Below, piece by piece: positions 32,277-40,858 of a stretch of 64,000 nt of DNA; position 1 is the first letter of the stretch; the number at the start of each line of letters is the position of its first letter. The stretch lies in assembly GCA_016927865.1 (NCBI GenBank), contig JAFGLU010000118.1:24634-88633 (forward strand), given 5' to 3'. Both the position numbers and the translations under genes were made by a program. The notes below the pieces were generated by a model that was given only the letters and a program-made list of their open reading frames with translations, did no database searches and was not told where the DNA came from. Source of the stretch: Anaerolineaceae bacterium. Lineage in GTDB: Bacteria > Chloroflexota > Anaerolineae > Anaerolineales > Anaerolineaceae.

Positions 32277-32288
32277 GAGGAGAACGAT

Positions 32289-33197
32289 ATGTTAGGAAAT
32301 GGTGAATTCTTCACCCTGTTGTGCCTAATCGGAGGCATCGTTGTTGTCTTGCTGATCTTCCTGGCCAACGCCATTAAGGTTGTTCCTGAATACCAGCGAC
32401 TGGTGGTGTTCCGCCTGGGCCGCAGCCTGGGAGATAAGGGCCCGGGTTTGATTATCCTTATCCCGGTCATCGATCGCGCAGTGCGCGTGGATTTGCGCGA
32501 GCAGGTTCGCGAGATCCCGCAGCAGACCTCCATTACCAAGGATAACGCGCCGATCTCGATTGACTTCATCTGGTACTATAAGGTGCTCTCTCCTACCGAT
32601 TCTGTGCTGCAGGTGGGGAACTTTGAACTGGCTGCGCAAGGTATGGCAACCACCACGCTGCGCTCGGTCATCGGCGGCATTTTGCTGGACGATGTGCTTT
32701 CGGAGCGTGAGACCATCAATAACATCCTGCGCACCCGCCTGGACGAAGTGACCGGGCGCTGGGGTGTAAAGGTGACCAACGTAGAAATCCGCGAGATCAT
32801 CCCGCCGCGGGACGTTCAGGACGCGATGAACCGCCAGATGTCCGCCGAGCGCATCCGCCGCGCGGTGGTGACCGAATCGAACGGTACGCGCGAAGCTGCC
32901 ATCAATGTGGCAGACGGCGAGCGCCAGTCAGAGGTGCTGCGCGCCGAAGGCGAGAAGCAGGCCAACATCCTGCGCGCCGAGGGCGAAAAGCAAGCGCAGC
33001 TACTGCGCGCCGAAGGTTACACGGCGGCGCTTGAGAAGATCAATGGCGTTGCTTCCACGCTCGATCAGCGCAGCATCACCATTCAGTACTTTGAGACGCT
33101 CAAGAGCATGGCGGAAAAACCGTCCACCAAGTACATCTTCCCGATGGAGTTCACCAGCATGATGGGCAGCTTCATCAAAGGCCAGTCGGAAAAGTAA
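32289..33197 (+). CDS. Slipin / stomatin-like SPFH protein
   Basis: Oligomeric membrane scaffold of the SPFH family, 302 residues. One N-terminal membrane anchor (LLCLIGGIVVVLLIFLANAI) is followed by the SPFH domain (VVPEYQRLVVFRLGR, DVLSERETINNILRTRLDEV, VEIREIIPPRDVQDAM) and an alanine/glutamate-rich coiled coil with three near copies of LRAEGEKQA. GGAGG lies 8 nt before the ATG. It pairs with nfeD directly upstream, the conserved bacterial slipin-NfeD module. Confidence 0.93.
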   Translation: MLGNGEFFTLLCLIGGIVVVLLIFLANAIKVVPEYQRLVVFRLGRSLGDKGPGLIILIPVIDRAVRVDLREQVREIPQQTSITKDNAPISIDFIWYYKVLSPTDSVLQVGNFELAAQGMATTTLRSVIGGILLDDVLSERETINNILRTRLDEVTGRWGVKVTNVEIREIIPPRDVQDAMNRQMSAERIRRAVVTESNGTREAAINVADGERQSEVLRAEGEKQANILRAEGEKQAQLLRAEGYTAALEKINGVASTLDQRSITIQYFETLKSMAEKPSTKYIFPMEFTSMMGSFIKGQSEK

Positions 33198-33200
33198 GTT

Positions 33201-33656
33201 TTGATTTTGGGCGATAACGGGAACTATCAGATTGAGGGCGCCGGCCTGAAGGATTTCAACGCGCTGCGCGCGCTGGAGCAGGTATGCTTCGGAGGTGATG
33301 CGTGGCCGTGGTTGGACCTGGCCGGCGTCCTCGTCTTGCCCGGACTGGTGCGCTGGAAGGCCAGCATGGATGGGCGTATGGTAGGCTTTGTGGGGGGCGA
33401 CCCGCACCCCAGCGAAGGCGTGGGGTGGATTGCCACGTTGGGGGTGCTGCCGGAATTCCGGCGCATGGGCATTGCCACGGCCCTGCTGCAAGTCTGTGAG
33501 ACACGCATGGGCTTGCCTGTTGTGCGATTGAGCGTGCGCCGCTCGAATGAGGCTGCCATCAAGCTGTACCACGCCCAGGGCTATCGCCCGGTGGATGTGT
33601 GGGTCAAGTATTATTTTGATCAAGAAGATGCCCTGGTGTTGGAGAAGAAGAGGTGA
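33201..33656 (+). CDS. GNAT acetyltransferase, RimI-like
   Basis: N-acetyltransferase of 151 residues. The acetyl-CoA motif is LGVLPEFRRMGIATALLQV, followed by VRLSVRRSNEAAIKLYHAQG, as in RimI/ribosomal-protein acetyltransferases. The start is a TTG 3 nt after the slipin stop, with only a weak purine stretch upstream, so translation may be coupled. The acceptor is unknown. Confidence 0.82.
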   Translation: MILGDNGNYQIEGAGLKDFNALRALEQVCFGGDAWPWLDLAGVLVLPGLVRWKASMDGRMVGFVGGDPHPSEGVGWIATLGVLPEFRRMGIATALLQVCETRMGLPVVRLSVRRSNEAAIKLYHAQGYRPVDVWVKYYFDQEDALVLEKKR

Positions 33657-33715
33657 AATTTTCCGGGAGCCTCTTGGAAAAATCACCTGGCGGTGAATTG
33701 CAAGGTGCGTACGCG

Positions 33716-33744
33716 TTGACTTTCCCAGGGACTCGATATATACT
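33716..33744 (+). promoter_or_regulatory. Promoter TTGACT-17-TATACT
   Basis: Near-consensus sigma-70 promoter (-35 at 33716-33721, -10 at 33739-33744) in the gap after the GNAT gene. It drives either the small RNA ending at the terminator at 33804-33827 or, by read-through, the SWIM gene. Confidence 0.75.
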
Positions 33745-33750
33745 GAATTT

Positions 33751-33828
33751 AGTGAAAAGTATATCTACACCCATTTACCGTTTCAAAAGAATAGGGGTTC
33801 CCGAGCACGCAATGTTGCGTGCTTTTTT
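33751..33828 (+). ncRNA. Candidate small RNA with own promoter and terminator
   Basis: From the expected start near 33751 to the T-tract at 33827 is about 77 nt. It ends in a textbook intrinsic terminator: AGCACGCAA-TG-TTGCGTGCT followed by TTTTTT (33804-33827). No ribosome site or meaningful ORF lies inside. It could be a trans-acting RNA or a terminating leader of the SWIM gene that starts at 33869. Confidence 0.6.
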
Positions 33829-33868
33829 GCATTCTGTGGGATTCTGTCGATAAAGGAGTCTTTAAAAT

Positions 33869-34096
33869 ATGGATTCAGGTATGATCGGCAAGATTGATAA
33901 AGCGAAGCGTTACGCTCAAGAGCGCAAACGGGTTCATTTCACGGAATTTACGGTTACGTTTGACGGCGAGAACAACCCTCATACAGTAAATTATGGACAA
34001 GGTGAATGGAAATGCGACTGCGATTTCTTCCGCACGCGCGGACGATGCAGCCACACCATGGCGCTGGAGATGATCCTTGAGGGGATGATCGGCTAA
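33869..34096 (+). CDS. Small SWIM zinc-finger protein
   Basis: 75 residues. The C-terminal half contains a SWIM domain, CDCDFFRTRGRCSHTMAL (CxC...CxH), a zinc module that binds DNA or proteins. The N-terminus is basic (DKAKRYAQERKR). Here the domain stands almost alone. AGGAG lies 11 nt before the ATG. It lies 41 nt after a strong terminator, so expression may depend on read-through, and it is followed by a very long palindromic terminator. Confidence 0.78.
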   Translation: MDSGMIGKIDKAKRYAQERKRVHFTEFTVTFDGENNPHTVNYGQGEWKCDCDFFRTRGRCSHTMALEMILEGMIG

Positions 34097-34157
34097 GTTG
34101 GGTTGGTGTGGGGGAAATTCCCCACGTTCTATATCTCCCCCAAGAAGGGGGAATGAA

Positions 34158-34211
34158 CCGCAAACAAAAAATCATGCGGCGCATTCGCGCCGCATGATTT
34201 TTTGTTTGCGG
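34158..34211. terminator. 25-bp perfect composite bidirectional terminator
   Basis: CCGCAAACAAAAAATCATGC... pairs perfectly over 25 bp around the loop ATTC. An inner GC-rich hairpin is flanked by A6/T6 tracts and then by an outer clamp CCGCAAAC/GTTTGCGG. It lies between the convergent SWIM and ABC permease genes. Confidence 0.85.
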
Positions 34212-34238
34212 TCTCTAAGTCGATGGAGAAGCGCTCGG

Positions 34239-35006
34239 TCAAACTTGCAGGTCGCGGCGGGCAAAGCCCACAGCCGAGGCGAAGGCTGCGGCCAAGGCGA
34301 TCCCTGCCAGCAGCGCCCACCCCCAGGACCACGCGCCGCCGCCCAACCGCGGCCCGCCGTACCATCCATAGGGAGAGGCGTAGTGAAGGAAACCCAGGCC
34401 GGGGATGGCCGCGGAGAACCGGTCGAGCAGCAGGCTGAGCCCCAGAGCCAGTCCGCCGGCCAGCCAGGCCACGCGCACGCGCCCGCTGAGACAGCCGCCC
34501 AACAAGGCGGCGCTGCCGCAGAAGACTCCTATCAGCCACAGCGAGAGCAACGTTCCCATCAGGCTGCCGCCGGGCCAGCCGTGCCAGCCCAGCGCGCCGC
34601 CGAGGAGCAGCGCCAACCCCAGGGCCGCAACGGGCGCCAGGCTGAGGGCCAGCAAAACGCTCCAGCGGATCCAAACCAGTTGGGCGGGGCGGACGATGCC
34701 CACCAGCAACAAGGCCAGTGCGCCGCGCTCTTCTTCTCCAGCAATCAGCGCAGCGCCCTGGCGGATGGCAAACCAGCCCAAAAGGAGCGGGAAGACCCAG
34801 CCGAACCCGGCCATGCCCAGCCAGCCGTGAGGCAATCCTAAAAAGGCCTGCCAGAAAGATGGCAGACCAGAAACCCATTGCTGCAAAGTAGACCACTGAC
34901 CCAATCCTAGCAGGATGAACCCGGCAGCGGCCAGCGCAACCGAAACCCACAGTGGCTGTTTTTTGCGCGCAGCCAGGGTTTGGCGGAAGAGGCTAATCCA
35001 CTCCAT
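34239..35006 (-). CDS. ABC-2 type permease
   Basis: Membrane subunit of an ABC exporter, about six membrane segments, 255 residues from the ATG at 35006 (MEWISLFRQTLAARKKQPLW). The track start at 35042 adds 12 residues that overlap the ATPase further, and the family usually starts just before such a basic stretch; the choice is moderate because neither site has a strong ribosome-binding sequence. The EEERGALALLLVGIVRPAQL segment is the cytoplasmic coupling region typical of ABC-2 permeases. It overlaps the ATPase gene by 14 nt at its 5' end. Confidence 0.78.
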   Translation of the reverse strand: MEWISLFRQTLAARKKQPLWVSVALAAAGFILLGLGQWSTLQQWVSGLPSFWQAFLGLPHGWLGMAGFGWVFPLLLGWFAIRQGAALIAGEEERGALALLLVGIVRPAQLVWIRWSVLLALSLAPVAALGLALLLGGALGWHGWPGGSLMGTLLSLWLIGVFCGSAALLGGCLSGRVRVAWLAGGLALGLSLLLDRFSAAIPGLGFLHYASPYGWYGGPRLGGGAWSWGWALLAGIALAAAFASAVGFARRDLQV

Positions 35007-35895
35007 CGGAGAGCCCGTAATAGCGGTGATAAGCCTCTGCAAGGGTCGGCTGCTGGCAGATCATATCGGTAACGCGGTACTGGCTGGCGATCTTGATGAG
35101 CGAATCGGGGTCGCCTTGCACGGTGCAGCGCAGTTGGTTGTCTTCCAGGCGCACATCTTCCAGGTTGGTCAGGTTGGCGAAGGCGTCCACGGGCACGGCA
35201 CAGCCGAAGCGCATTTCTACCTTGCGCAGCGAGCGGCTGCGCAGGCGCACAGCCCTTACTACTTCGATGAGGTGACCCTGGTGCAGCACACCCACCCGGT
35301 CACAGGAGCGCTCTACTTCGGGGAGAGAAGCGCTGGTGAAAAAGACCGTGCTGCCTTGGGCGCGTACTTCGATCATCAACTGTCCGAAAGCCTTTTGGGC
35401 CTCGGCGTCCAGATTGCGAGTCGGTTCATCCAGGATGAGCAGTTCAGGGTGGTGCATGAAAGCCTGCACCAGGCCAATCTTCTGGCGGTCAGCGGGCGAA
35501 AGGCGGGCCGCGGGGAGCTTGAGATCGACACCCAGGCGGTCTGCCAGTTGGCGAGCGTAGGTCAAATCGGCGCCGCGGCGCAGCCCCGCCAGGAAGGAGA
35601 GGGTGCCCAGGCCGTTGAACTGGTCGAACATGGAGAAGCTGGCGGGGAGGAAGCCCACCTGCGAGCGGATTTCTTGCGGGTTGCGGCGGACGTCTTGTCC
35701 AAAGATCAGGGCGCGGCCACTGGTGGGGCGGGCAAAATCGAGCAGGAGGCGGACAACGGTCGATTTGCCAGCGTTTTGCGGTCCAAGCAAGCCAAAAATC
35801 TCGCCCGGCTCCACCTGGAAGGTTAATTCCTCGACCCCTCGGTGAACGCCGTAGAACTTGCTTAAATTTTCTGTGCGAATAACGACGTAATACAT
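34993..35895 (-). CDS. ABC exporter ATPase with degenerate signature
   Basis: ATPase of the exporter encoded with the following permease; 300 residues from the ATG at 35895 (MYYVVIRTENLSKFYG) with GGAGG upstream. Walker A reads GPQNAGKST instead of the usual GPNGAGKST, and the LSGGQ signature is replaced by RLSPADRQKIGL, while Walker B LLILDEPTRNLD is kept. The H-loop region is FFTSASLPEVE, lacking the usual histidine. The altered signature and switch suggest slow or regulatory ATP use, or heterodimer-like function. It sits in an operon GbsR-type regulator, ATPase, permease. Confidence 0.82.
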   Translation of the reverse strand: MYYVVIRTENLSKFYGVHRGVEELTFQVEPGEIFGLLGPQNAGKSTVVRLLLDFARPTSGRALIFGQDVRRNPQEIRSQVGFLPASFSMFDQFNGLGTLSFLAGLRRGADLTYARQLADRLGVDLKLPAARLSPADRQKIGLVQAFMHHPELLILDEPTRNLDAEAQKAFGQLMIEVRAQGSTVFFTSASLPEVERSCDRVGVLHQGHLIEVVRAVRLRSRSLRKVEMRFGCAVPVDAFANLTNLEDVRLEDNQLRCTVQGDPDSLIKIASQYRVTDMICQQPTLAEAYHRYYGLSDGVD

Positions 35896-35992
35896 CTCAG
35901 CCTCCTTGCGTGTGCTTTTTGCGGCAACAAAACGCCGGTTGGTCCTGGGAGGGAACCAACCGGCGCGGCTTAAATTACGTCGCAAAGCGGTC

Positions 35993-36496
35993 TTAGGCGG
36001 TTTCCTCCACCCGAGATTGCCACGAGTCGATCATTTTACGGTACGAGTCTTCTACCATGTCCGCCCAAGCTTTCATTTCCACCAGGCGGTGGCGAGCGGG
36101 ATGATCTTCTTCCAGCCCCGTCAATCCGGTTTCGGCCAGCTCTTTGAACGCGGTGATGCCATCAAGCCGCATTTCCAGGGTGCTTTGCCAGGCGGTTTCA
36201 GAAATGACGTAGTAGTCGTAGCGCTCTCCGGGGAGGGAGACTTTTTCGATGAGGTCGGCCATTTGCAGGGTTCGCAAATTAGTTGAAACGCTGCTGCGGC
36301 TAACCTGGATCGTCTCCGCCATTTCTTCGGCTGCCAGGGGGCGGTTGGAGATCATTAGAAGACCCAACAAACGCCCTCCGATGCGGGGAACGCCGTAAGC
36401 CTCGTAATGCAACCCCATATTTTCAATGAACTGGGATAACTCAGGTCTGTCCTCTAGGGGACTATCTCCAGAATTATCCGGACTATCAACCTCCAT
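35993..36496 (-). CDS. GbsR/MarR-type transcriptional regulator
   Basis: Winged-helix regulator of 167 residues. The helix-turn-helix is LAAEEMAETIQVSRSSVSTN preceded by GVPRIGGRLLGLLMIS, the signature opening of the GbsR family. The ATG at 36496 (MEVDSPDNSG) is preferred to 36526 because AGGAG lies 5 nt upstream. It is the first gene of the ABC operon and is transcribed from a perfect consensus promoter at 36556-36584, so it probably represses its own operon in response to a membrane or osmotic cue (inference). Confidence 0.85.
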   Translation of the reverse strand: MEVDSPDNSGDSPLEDRPELSQFIENMGLHYEAYGVPRIGGRLLGLLMISNRPLAAEEMAETIQVSRSSVSTNLRTLQMADLIEKVSLPGERYDYYVISETAWQSTLEMRLDGITAFKELAETGLTGLEEDHPARHRLVEMKAWADMVEDSYRKMIDSWQSRVEETA

Positions 36497-36555
36497 CAGT
36501 TCTCCTTGTGAATCGAACACGTACACATGAAAAGCCAGCTTTCGCGGCTACCGTG

Positions 36556-36584
36556 ATTATAGTTCTTTCGGTTATTTTTGTCAA
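36556..36584 (-). promoter_or_regulatory. Consensus promoter TTGACA-17-TATAAT
   Basis: Leftward -35 TTGACA (36584-36579), exact 17-nt spacer and TATAAT (36561-36556), upstream of the GbsR-type regulator and ABC exporter operon. Confidence 0.85.
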
Positions 36585-36618
36585 GACTGAAATGACTGTA
36601 AAGATGATTGCCACAAAA

Positions 36619-36652
36619 AGACCCTAAGGGTTTCAGAAAACCCTTAGGGTCT
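36619..36652. terminator. Terminator hairpin AGACCCTAAGGGTTT
   Basis: AGACCCTAAGGGTTT-CAGA-AAACCCTTAGGGTCT, a 15-bp stem. It is upstream of the GbsR operon promoter and on the promoter side of the DinB-like gene region, so it isolates the two. The stem core is like that at 27377. Confidence 0.55.
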
Positions 36653-36663
36653 GATCAGGTCGA

Positions 36664-37356
36664 CTAAATCAAATGGGCGATGTGCCCGATGTGGTCCATT
36701 TCGTGCCACAGGGCGCGGCGCAGCACCTTGCGCGGGCTCCAGAACTCGCCGCGCAGCCCGACCACCTGTTTGACCCCCTCCAACTCTGGCAGCACCGTCA
36801 CCAAACGCGCGCGCACGAAAGCCAGCCGCTCAAAGGCTTCCTCGGGCAGTTCGCTGCGCTCGCCGCCCAGGCCCAGGCGATCCAGGTACCACCACTCTGC
36901 CCCGGCGATGTGCCCCAAAATGCCACGGATGCTCCAGCGCTCGCCGGGAACCTCGCGGTCCAACAGATCGGCGGGTAGATGCTGCGCAATGGCCAGCAAA
37001 TCGGCGCGAGTCCAGGAAAGTAGTTCCAACCCGCATTGAACGTCGTCTTCGTCCAGCGGACGACAGTCATCCCGAAACCATGCGTTGACTAAGTAGCCCT
37101 TCTCAGCGGGTTCGAAGTTATCATCGATGGTGTAGACGTCGAAAGACTCCACCGTGCGCAAGTCGAAATCGCCCAGCTCAATGTACTCGCGCCCGGCGTG
37201 CTTTTCGGCCCAATCGCGGTAGTTCAACAATGCGCGGGGAACCTTGAGCAGGGCGCTGGCGGCGTCCTCACCGTAGGCAAAACAGCCGGGATAATCTAAA
37301 GCCCAGGCCACTGAGCGGCCCTCGTACCCGTTTTCCATTCCAATCCGAATGCGCAT
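36664..37356 (-). CDS. HicB-like plus DinB-like two-domain protein
   Basis: 230 residues. The first 60 residues (NGYEGRSVAWALDYPGCFAY with EDAASALLKVPRAL) resemble the HicB/antitoxin-like strand-helix fold. The C-terminal 130 residues are DinB-like: ILGHIAGAEWWYLDRL supplies one metal-binding histidine and WHEMDHIGHIAHLI the other two. DinB-fold proteins act as metal-dependent thiol transferases or detoxification enzymes; the exact role here is unknown. GGGAG lies 7 nt before the ATG. The two domains in one chain are unusual. Confidence 0.7.
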   Translation of the reverse strand: MRIRIGMENGYEGRSVAWALDYPGCFAYGEDAASALLKVPRALLNYRDWAEKHAGREYIELGDFDLRTVESFDVYTIDDNFEPAEKGYLVNAWFRDDCRPLDEDDVQCGLELLSWTRADLLAIAQHLPADLLDREVPGERWSIRGILGHIAGAEWWYLDRLGLGGERSELPEEAFERLAFVRARLVTVLPELEGVKQVVGLRGEFWSPRKVLRRALWHEMDHIGHIAHLI

Positions 37357-37425
37357 AGAATAACTCCCTTAATGATGTGGCCCGGAATAAGTCTTGCACT
37401 TTTGCTAAAAGCGGGCTGACGTAGA

Positions 37426-38925
37426 TTAAATTTTGGTCGTGTGAAACTTAACTTTGTCTTTCTTGCAGATATCGGTGATGGCTCGCCGCCCCGACATGAC
37501 CCCGCCCGGCAAACCACCGCCCGGCTGCACCCATTGCCCTGCCATATAGAAGTTTTGCAGGCCGGGCAGGGTGTTGTCCATTTTCATCATCAAAGCCTTG
37601 GGAGTGATCATCCAACCCTCAAAGCTGCCCTGCCAGTTGCCGGTGTAGCGTTCAAAGGTCAGCGGCGTGGCCACATCGATCATTTCTACCTGGCTTCCAA
37701 TTCCGGGCCAGCGCTGCTCCAGGCCGTCAAGCACGGCTTCGGACACGGCGTGTTTCTCGGCCTGATAAGCTGCCGGGTCGGCAGCCAGTGTCTTCCAGTA
37801 ATTATAGTCGCTGTCGAACATGATGGTGAGTACGCTCTTGCCCTCTGGGGCCAGGGTTGGGTCGAAGTTGTACAGGTGCGCAGAGAGAATCTCGTGAGAT
37901 TTTCCGCCGATGACGATGGGGGTCTTCAACGCGTATTTTACCCCCGAAACACTTTGAGTTTCATCAGCAAAACTGCGATTGACGCCCAGACCGACAAACA
38001 CCAGGCCGGGGAAGATGAGCATATTGTCGTAGTAACCGCGGATGGTGTCATTCACATAACGGCCTTCCAGCATCTTAAAAATGGTGGCGTGACCATCGGC
38101 AGCCGATATGACCACGTCGGCGCGGTGTTCGCTGCCATCTTTGAGGCGCACACCGACAGCTCGGTTATCTTCCACCAAAATTTTTTCGACCGGGGAACTG
38201 TAGTGGATCGTTCCGCCCAGATCCAGATAGCGTTTCTCGATGGCTTGTGCCAGCGGCATGGATCCCCCCAGCGGGTATCCGGCGGTTTTGCTGTCCAGAA
38301 AGGCCAGGGTCATTACCAAGCCCAGCGCTGCCATGTCTGGGAAAAGCGAATCTTTAATGCTCTTACGTAGCAAGGGATCCTGGAAATGGTTGCCAAGGTC
38401 GCCCAGGGACAGATTCGTCCATTTCTTCATCTGTGGAATGACCGAGAGCATTCCCGCGAAAAATCCGGCCTTTTGTAACAGCCCCGCCAGGCCGCCTTTA
38501 AAGGCAGGTTGGCCCATCTTCTTGCATAACCGGATTCCGTCGGTCAACTCGCGAATTGCGCCTGCGTCCTGGGGAGCTAGCTCAAGCATATGCTTTTCTA
38601 GACGGTCAGGATTGACGTACATGTTGAACGCGCGCCCTTGTTCGTCTTCGACGACCATAAAGATTTCGTGATCGACGAATTGGCGATCTTTTAGCAGGCC
38701 TACCTCCTGCCAAAAGGTGAATATCGAGTTGGCCGGAGAGGAGCCAACCAGCCAGTGGATGCAACCGTCGATGGTGTAACCTTTTCTCTTCCAACTGGCG
38801 CACAGTCCACCGGGTAGGTTGTGAAGTTCAAAAACTTGGGTGGTGTAACCGTTCATTTGACCGTAGATGCCGGCGGAGATTCCGGCGAACCCGGCGCCGA
38901 TGATGGCAATCGATTTTGGTGACAT
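37426..38925 (-). CDS. CrtI/CrtH-like FAD-dependent oxidoreductase
   Basis: Flavin-dependent desaturase or isomerase of the phytoene-desaturase superfamily, 499 residues. The N-terminal dinucleotide fold is IAIIGAGFAGISAGIYGQMN with LPGGLCASWKRKGYTIDGC, and the C-terminal FAD motif is FYMAGQWVQPGGGLPGGVMS. Carotenoid or retinoid-like hydrophobic substrates are typical, but no carotenoid genes are adjacent. The ATG at 38925 is preceded by AGGAG; the track start at 38988 is upstream of a TATAAT box on the minus strand (38980-38975), which gives a leader of about 43 nt. It is a single-gene unit. Confidence 0.85.
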   Translation of the reverse strand: MSPKSIAIIGAGFAGISAGIYGQMNGYTTQVFELHNLPGGLCASWKRKGYTIDGCIHWLVGSSPANSIFTFWQEVGLLKDRQFVDHEIFMVVEDEQGRAFNMYVNPDRLEKHMLELAPQDAGAIRELTDGIRLCKKMGQPAFKGGLAGLLQKAGFFAGMLSVIPQMKKWTNLSLGDLGNHFQDPLLRKSIKDSLFPDMAALGLVMTLAFLDSKTAGYPLGGSMPLAQAIEKRYLDLGGTIHYSSPVEKILVEDNRAVGVRLKDGSEHRADVVISAADGHATIFKMLEGRYVNDTIRGYYDNMLIFPGLVFVGLGVNRSFADETQSVSGVKYALKTPIVIGGKSHEILSAHLYNFDPTLAPEGKSVLTIMFDSDYNYWKTLAADPAAYQAEKHAVSEAVLDGLEQRWPGIGSQVEMIDVATPLTFERYTGNWQGSFEGWMITPKALMMKMDNTLPGLQNFYMAGQWVQPGGGLPGGVMSGRRAITDICKKDKVKFHTTKI

Positions 38926-39312
38926 AGGGGACTCCTGGCAAGAATATGAATCAGTCTGGGGTGAAGCCTGGTTGATTATACAAAGCAAACATATAAATTA
39001 ATGTCAGTTCGGGTTAGGAAGAAGGAATCGCTTTTTGGGGCATTATGAGCGGCTTGTCCCGAACTCACGTTAGATTATACAAAAATATACGTGAATCAGA
39101 GGCGTAAGGTTGCGGGTTTCATCACGTCAACTCCCAGAGAGCCAGGTTGTAGAGATCTTAAAAGTGGAAGTTGGAATCGCTTTTTTGAAACCATGTAAAG
39201 TTCCAAATTGTGGGGATGCGTTATACTTAATAGTGCGTTTCTGTCGGAACTTCTTGACGGTCAAATGCGTCTAAATATCATTCGATTCACACTGACTGGA
39301 AAGCGAGAGACT
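38926..39312. other. Divergent intergenic region with repeats and promoters
   Basis: No gene is seen. Leftward TATAAT at 38980-38975 serves the oxidoreductase. AGTTCGGG and CCCGAACT (about 39006 and 39057) form an inverted repeat with a long loop. GGAATCGCTTTTT occurs near 39024 and again near 39173. Rightward TATACT at 39222-39227 is a probable -10 box for the Yip1 operon. Confidence 0.45.
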
Positions 39313-40107
39313 ATGTCCGAAACCGTCATTGAAGAAAATGATCTCCCCGAAAAACCCCCTCGCCGGATGCGCTTTGATTTGATCCTGCCGGTGTTGTTCC
39401 GCCCGCGGCGCGGCTTGCAGGCGGTTGCCGAGGCTGAAAACGGTGTGTGGCTGGTTCCGCTGCTGATGCTCAGCCTGCTGGTGATCGTGCAGGTGCTGGT
39501 GGCAGGCCCCCTGCGCACTCAAGAGATCCTCAACCAACCCATCGACCTGCCGGAGGACTTCCAGTATTATTCGCCCGACGCGCAGGAAAAGATGCTGCAG
39601 GCTGCCCAGCCGAAGGCCGATGCCACACGGGTATATGTCTTCCCGGCGCTGGGCGCGCTTCTGGGCGTGTGGGCGAGCTGGTTCATCCTGGGCGGATTGC
39701 TGCACCTGGCGCTAACGCTGGCGGGAGGGCGTGGCTCGCGGCACGCCGACTTCAACCTGGCAGCCTGGGCCAGTTTGCCGCTGGCTGTGCGCGCGCTGGT
39801 GCAGATTTTGGCCATGCTCTTTTCGCGCAAGCTCATCGCCGGCGCGGGCCTGTCGGGTTTCGTGGCGGGCGAAGGCGGCGGGGCGGCTTTCTTAACGGCG
39901 CTGATGGCTCTCATCGATATTTATCTGATCTGGCAAATTGTGTTGCTGATTATTGGGGCAAAGCCTGCTTCGGGTTTGAGCCGCGGCAAGGTGATTGGCG
40001 CGGTGCTGGTGGCGGTGCTGATTTTGCTGGCGCTTCAGGTGCTGCCGCAATTTGCCGGTTCGCTGCTCAGCGGCCTGAACACGGAGGGCGCTTATTTTTA
40101 CTTCTAG
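39313..40107 (+). CDS. Yip1-domain membrane protein
   Basis: 264 residues with about five membrane segments. A cytoplasmic N-terminus (SETVIEENDLPEKPPRRM) is followed by the pattern of bacterial Yip1 domain proteins: FRPRRGLQAVAEAENGVWLV, a first membrane segment, an extracytoplasmic loop, then FPALGALLGVWASWFILGG and LTLAGGRGSRHADFNLAAWASLP. The role of bacterial Yip1 proteins is unknown. The ATG at 39313 is chosen over 39208. It lies 1 nt before the MacB-like ATPase gene, so it belongs to this transport operon. Confidence 0.8.
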   Translation: MSETVIEENDLPEKPPRRMRFDLILPVLFRPRRGLQAVAEAENGVWLVPLLMLSLLVIVQVLVAGPLRTQEILNQPIDLPEDFQYYSPDAQEKMLQAAQPKADATRVYVFPALGALLGVWASWFILGGLLHLALTLAGGRGSRHADFNLAAWASLPLAVRALVQILAMLFSRKLIAGAGLSGFVAGEGGGAAFLTALMALIDIYLIWQIVLLIIGAKPASGLSRGKVIGAVLVAVLILLALQVLPQFAGSLLSGLNTEGAYFYF

Positions 40108-40108
40108 C

Positions 40109-40858
40109 ATGACCATCCAAGCTGATTCGGTTGAAACGCTTTCTTTGCGCAAGGTTTTCACTATGGGGCGGAATAAAATCCAGGCCCTGGCAGGTGTTGA
40201 TCTGGTGATTCCGCCTGGGTCGTTTACGGTCATCATGGGGCCGTCTGGCTCGGGGAAGAGCACCCTGCTGTACCTGATCGGCGGGCTGGACCGCCCCACC
40301 AGCGGTTCGATTCGCATCTCGGGCGACGATATCAGCAGCATGGATGAGAATGCTCTGGCGGTCTATAGGCGCAAGAAGATGGGCTTCATCTTCCAGCAGT
40401 TCAACCTGGTCTCCAGTATGACCGCGCTGGAAAACGTGGCCTTTCCCATGCGCTTTGCCGGGGTGCCCGGCAAGCAGCGCCTGCAGCGTGCCCGCGAACT
40501 GCTGGCCAAGGTTGGCCTGGATAAGCATGCCCGGCACCGCCCGACCGAGATGTCGGGCGGGCAGCAGCAGCGCGTGGCTATTGCGCGGGCTTTGATTAAC
40601 GAACCCGGCTTGATCCTGGCAGACGAGCCGACCGGCAACCTGGATACCGTCACCGGCTACACCATTATGCAGTTGCTGTCTGAACTGCATACGGCTGGGC
40701 GCACGGTGATGGTTGTGACCCACGATGTGCGTATGACGCGCTTTGCGACCCATGTAATTTACTTGCTGGATGGGAAGCTGGTGGAACGTGAGCAGTTTGA
40801 AGCCGCCAGCCAGATCCCCGAAGCTGCAACTCAACCCTCGGAGGGAACGACTCTATGA
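40109..40858 (+). CDS. MacB/LolD-type ABC ATPase
   Basis: ATPase of a type VII (MacB/FtsX) ABC system, 249 residues. Walker [10 protein letters not shown], signature [15 protein letters not shown], Walker [13 protein letters not shown] and H-loop [10 protein letters not shown] are intact. These systems use ATP to move extracytoplasmic domains rather than to pass solutes through the membrane. The stop overlaps the next gene as ATGA. The operon order is Yip1, ATPase, secreted CARDB-like protein, FtsX permease. Confidence 0.93.
   Translation: MTIQADSVETLSLRKVFTMGRNKIQALAGVDLVIPPGSFTVIMGPSGSGKSTLLYLIGGLDRPTSGSIRISGDDISSMDENALAVYRRKKMGFIFQQFNLVSSMTALENVAFPMRFAGVPGKQRLQRARELLAKVGLDKHARHRPTEMSGGQQQRVAIARALINEPGLILADEPTGNLDTVTGYTIMQLLSELHTAGRTVMVVTHDVRMTRFATHVIYLLDGKLVEREQFEAASQIPEAATQPSEGTTL

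Noticed and set aside
33653-33853. 66-residue ORF after the GNAT gene
   Set aside because: It spans a near-consensus promoter and an intrinsic terminator, has no ribosome site and no domain.
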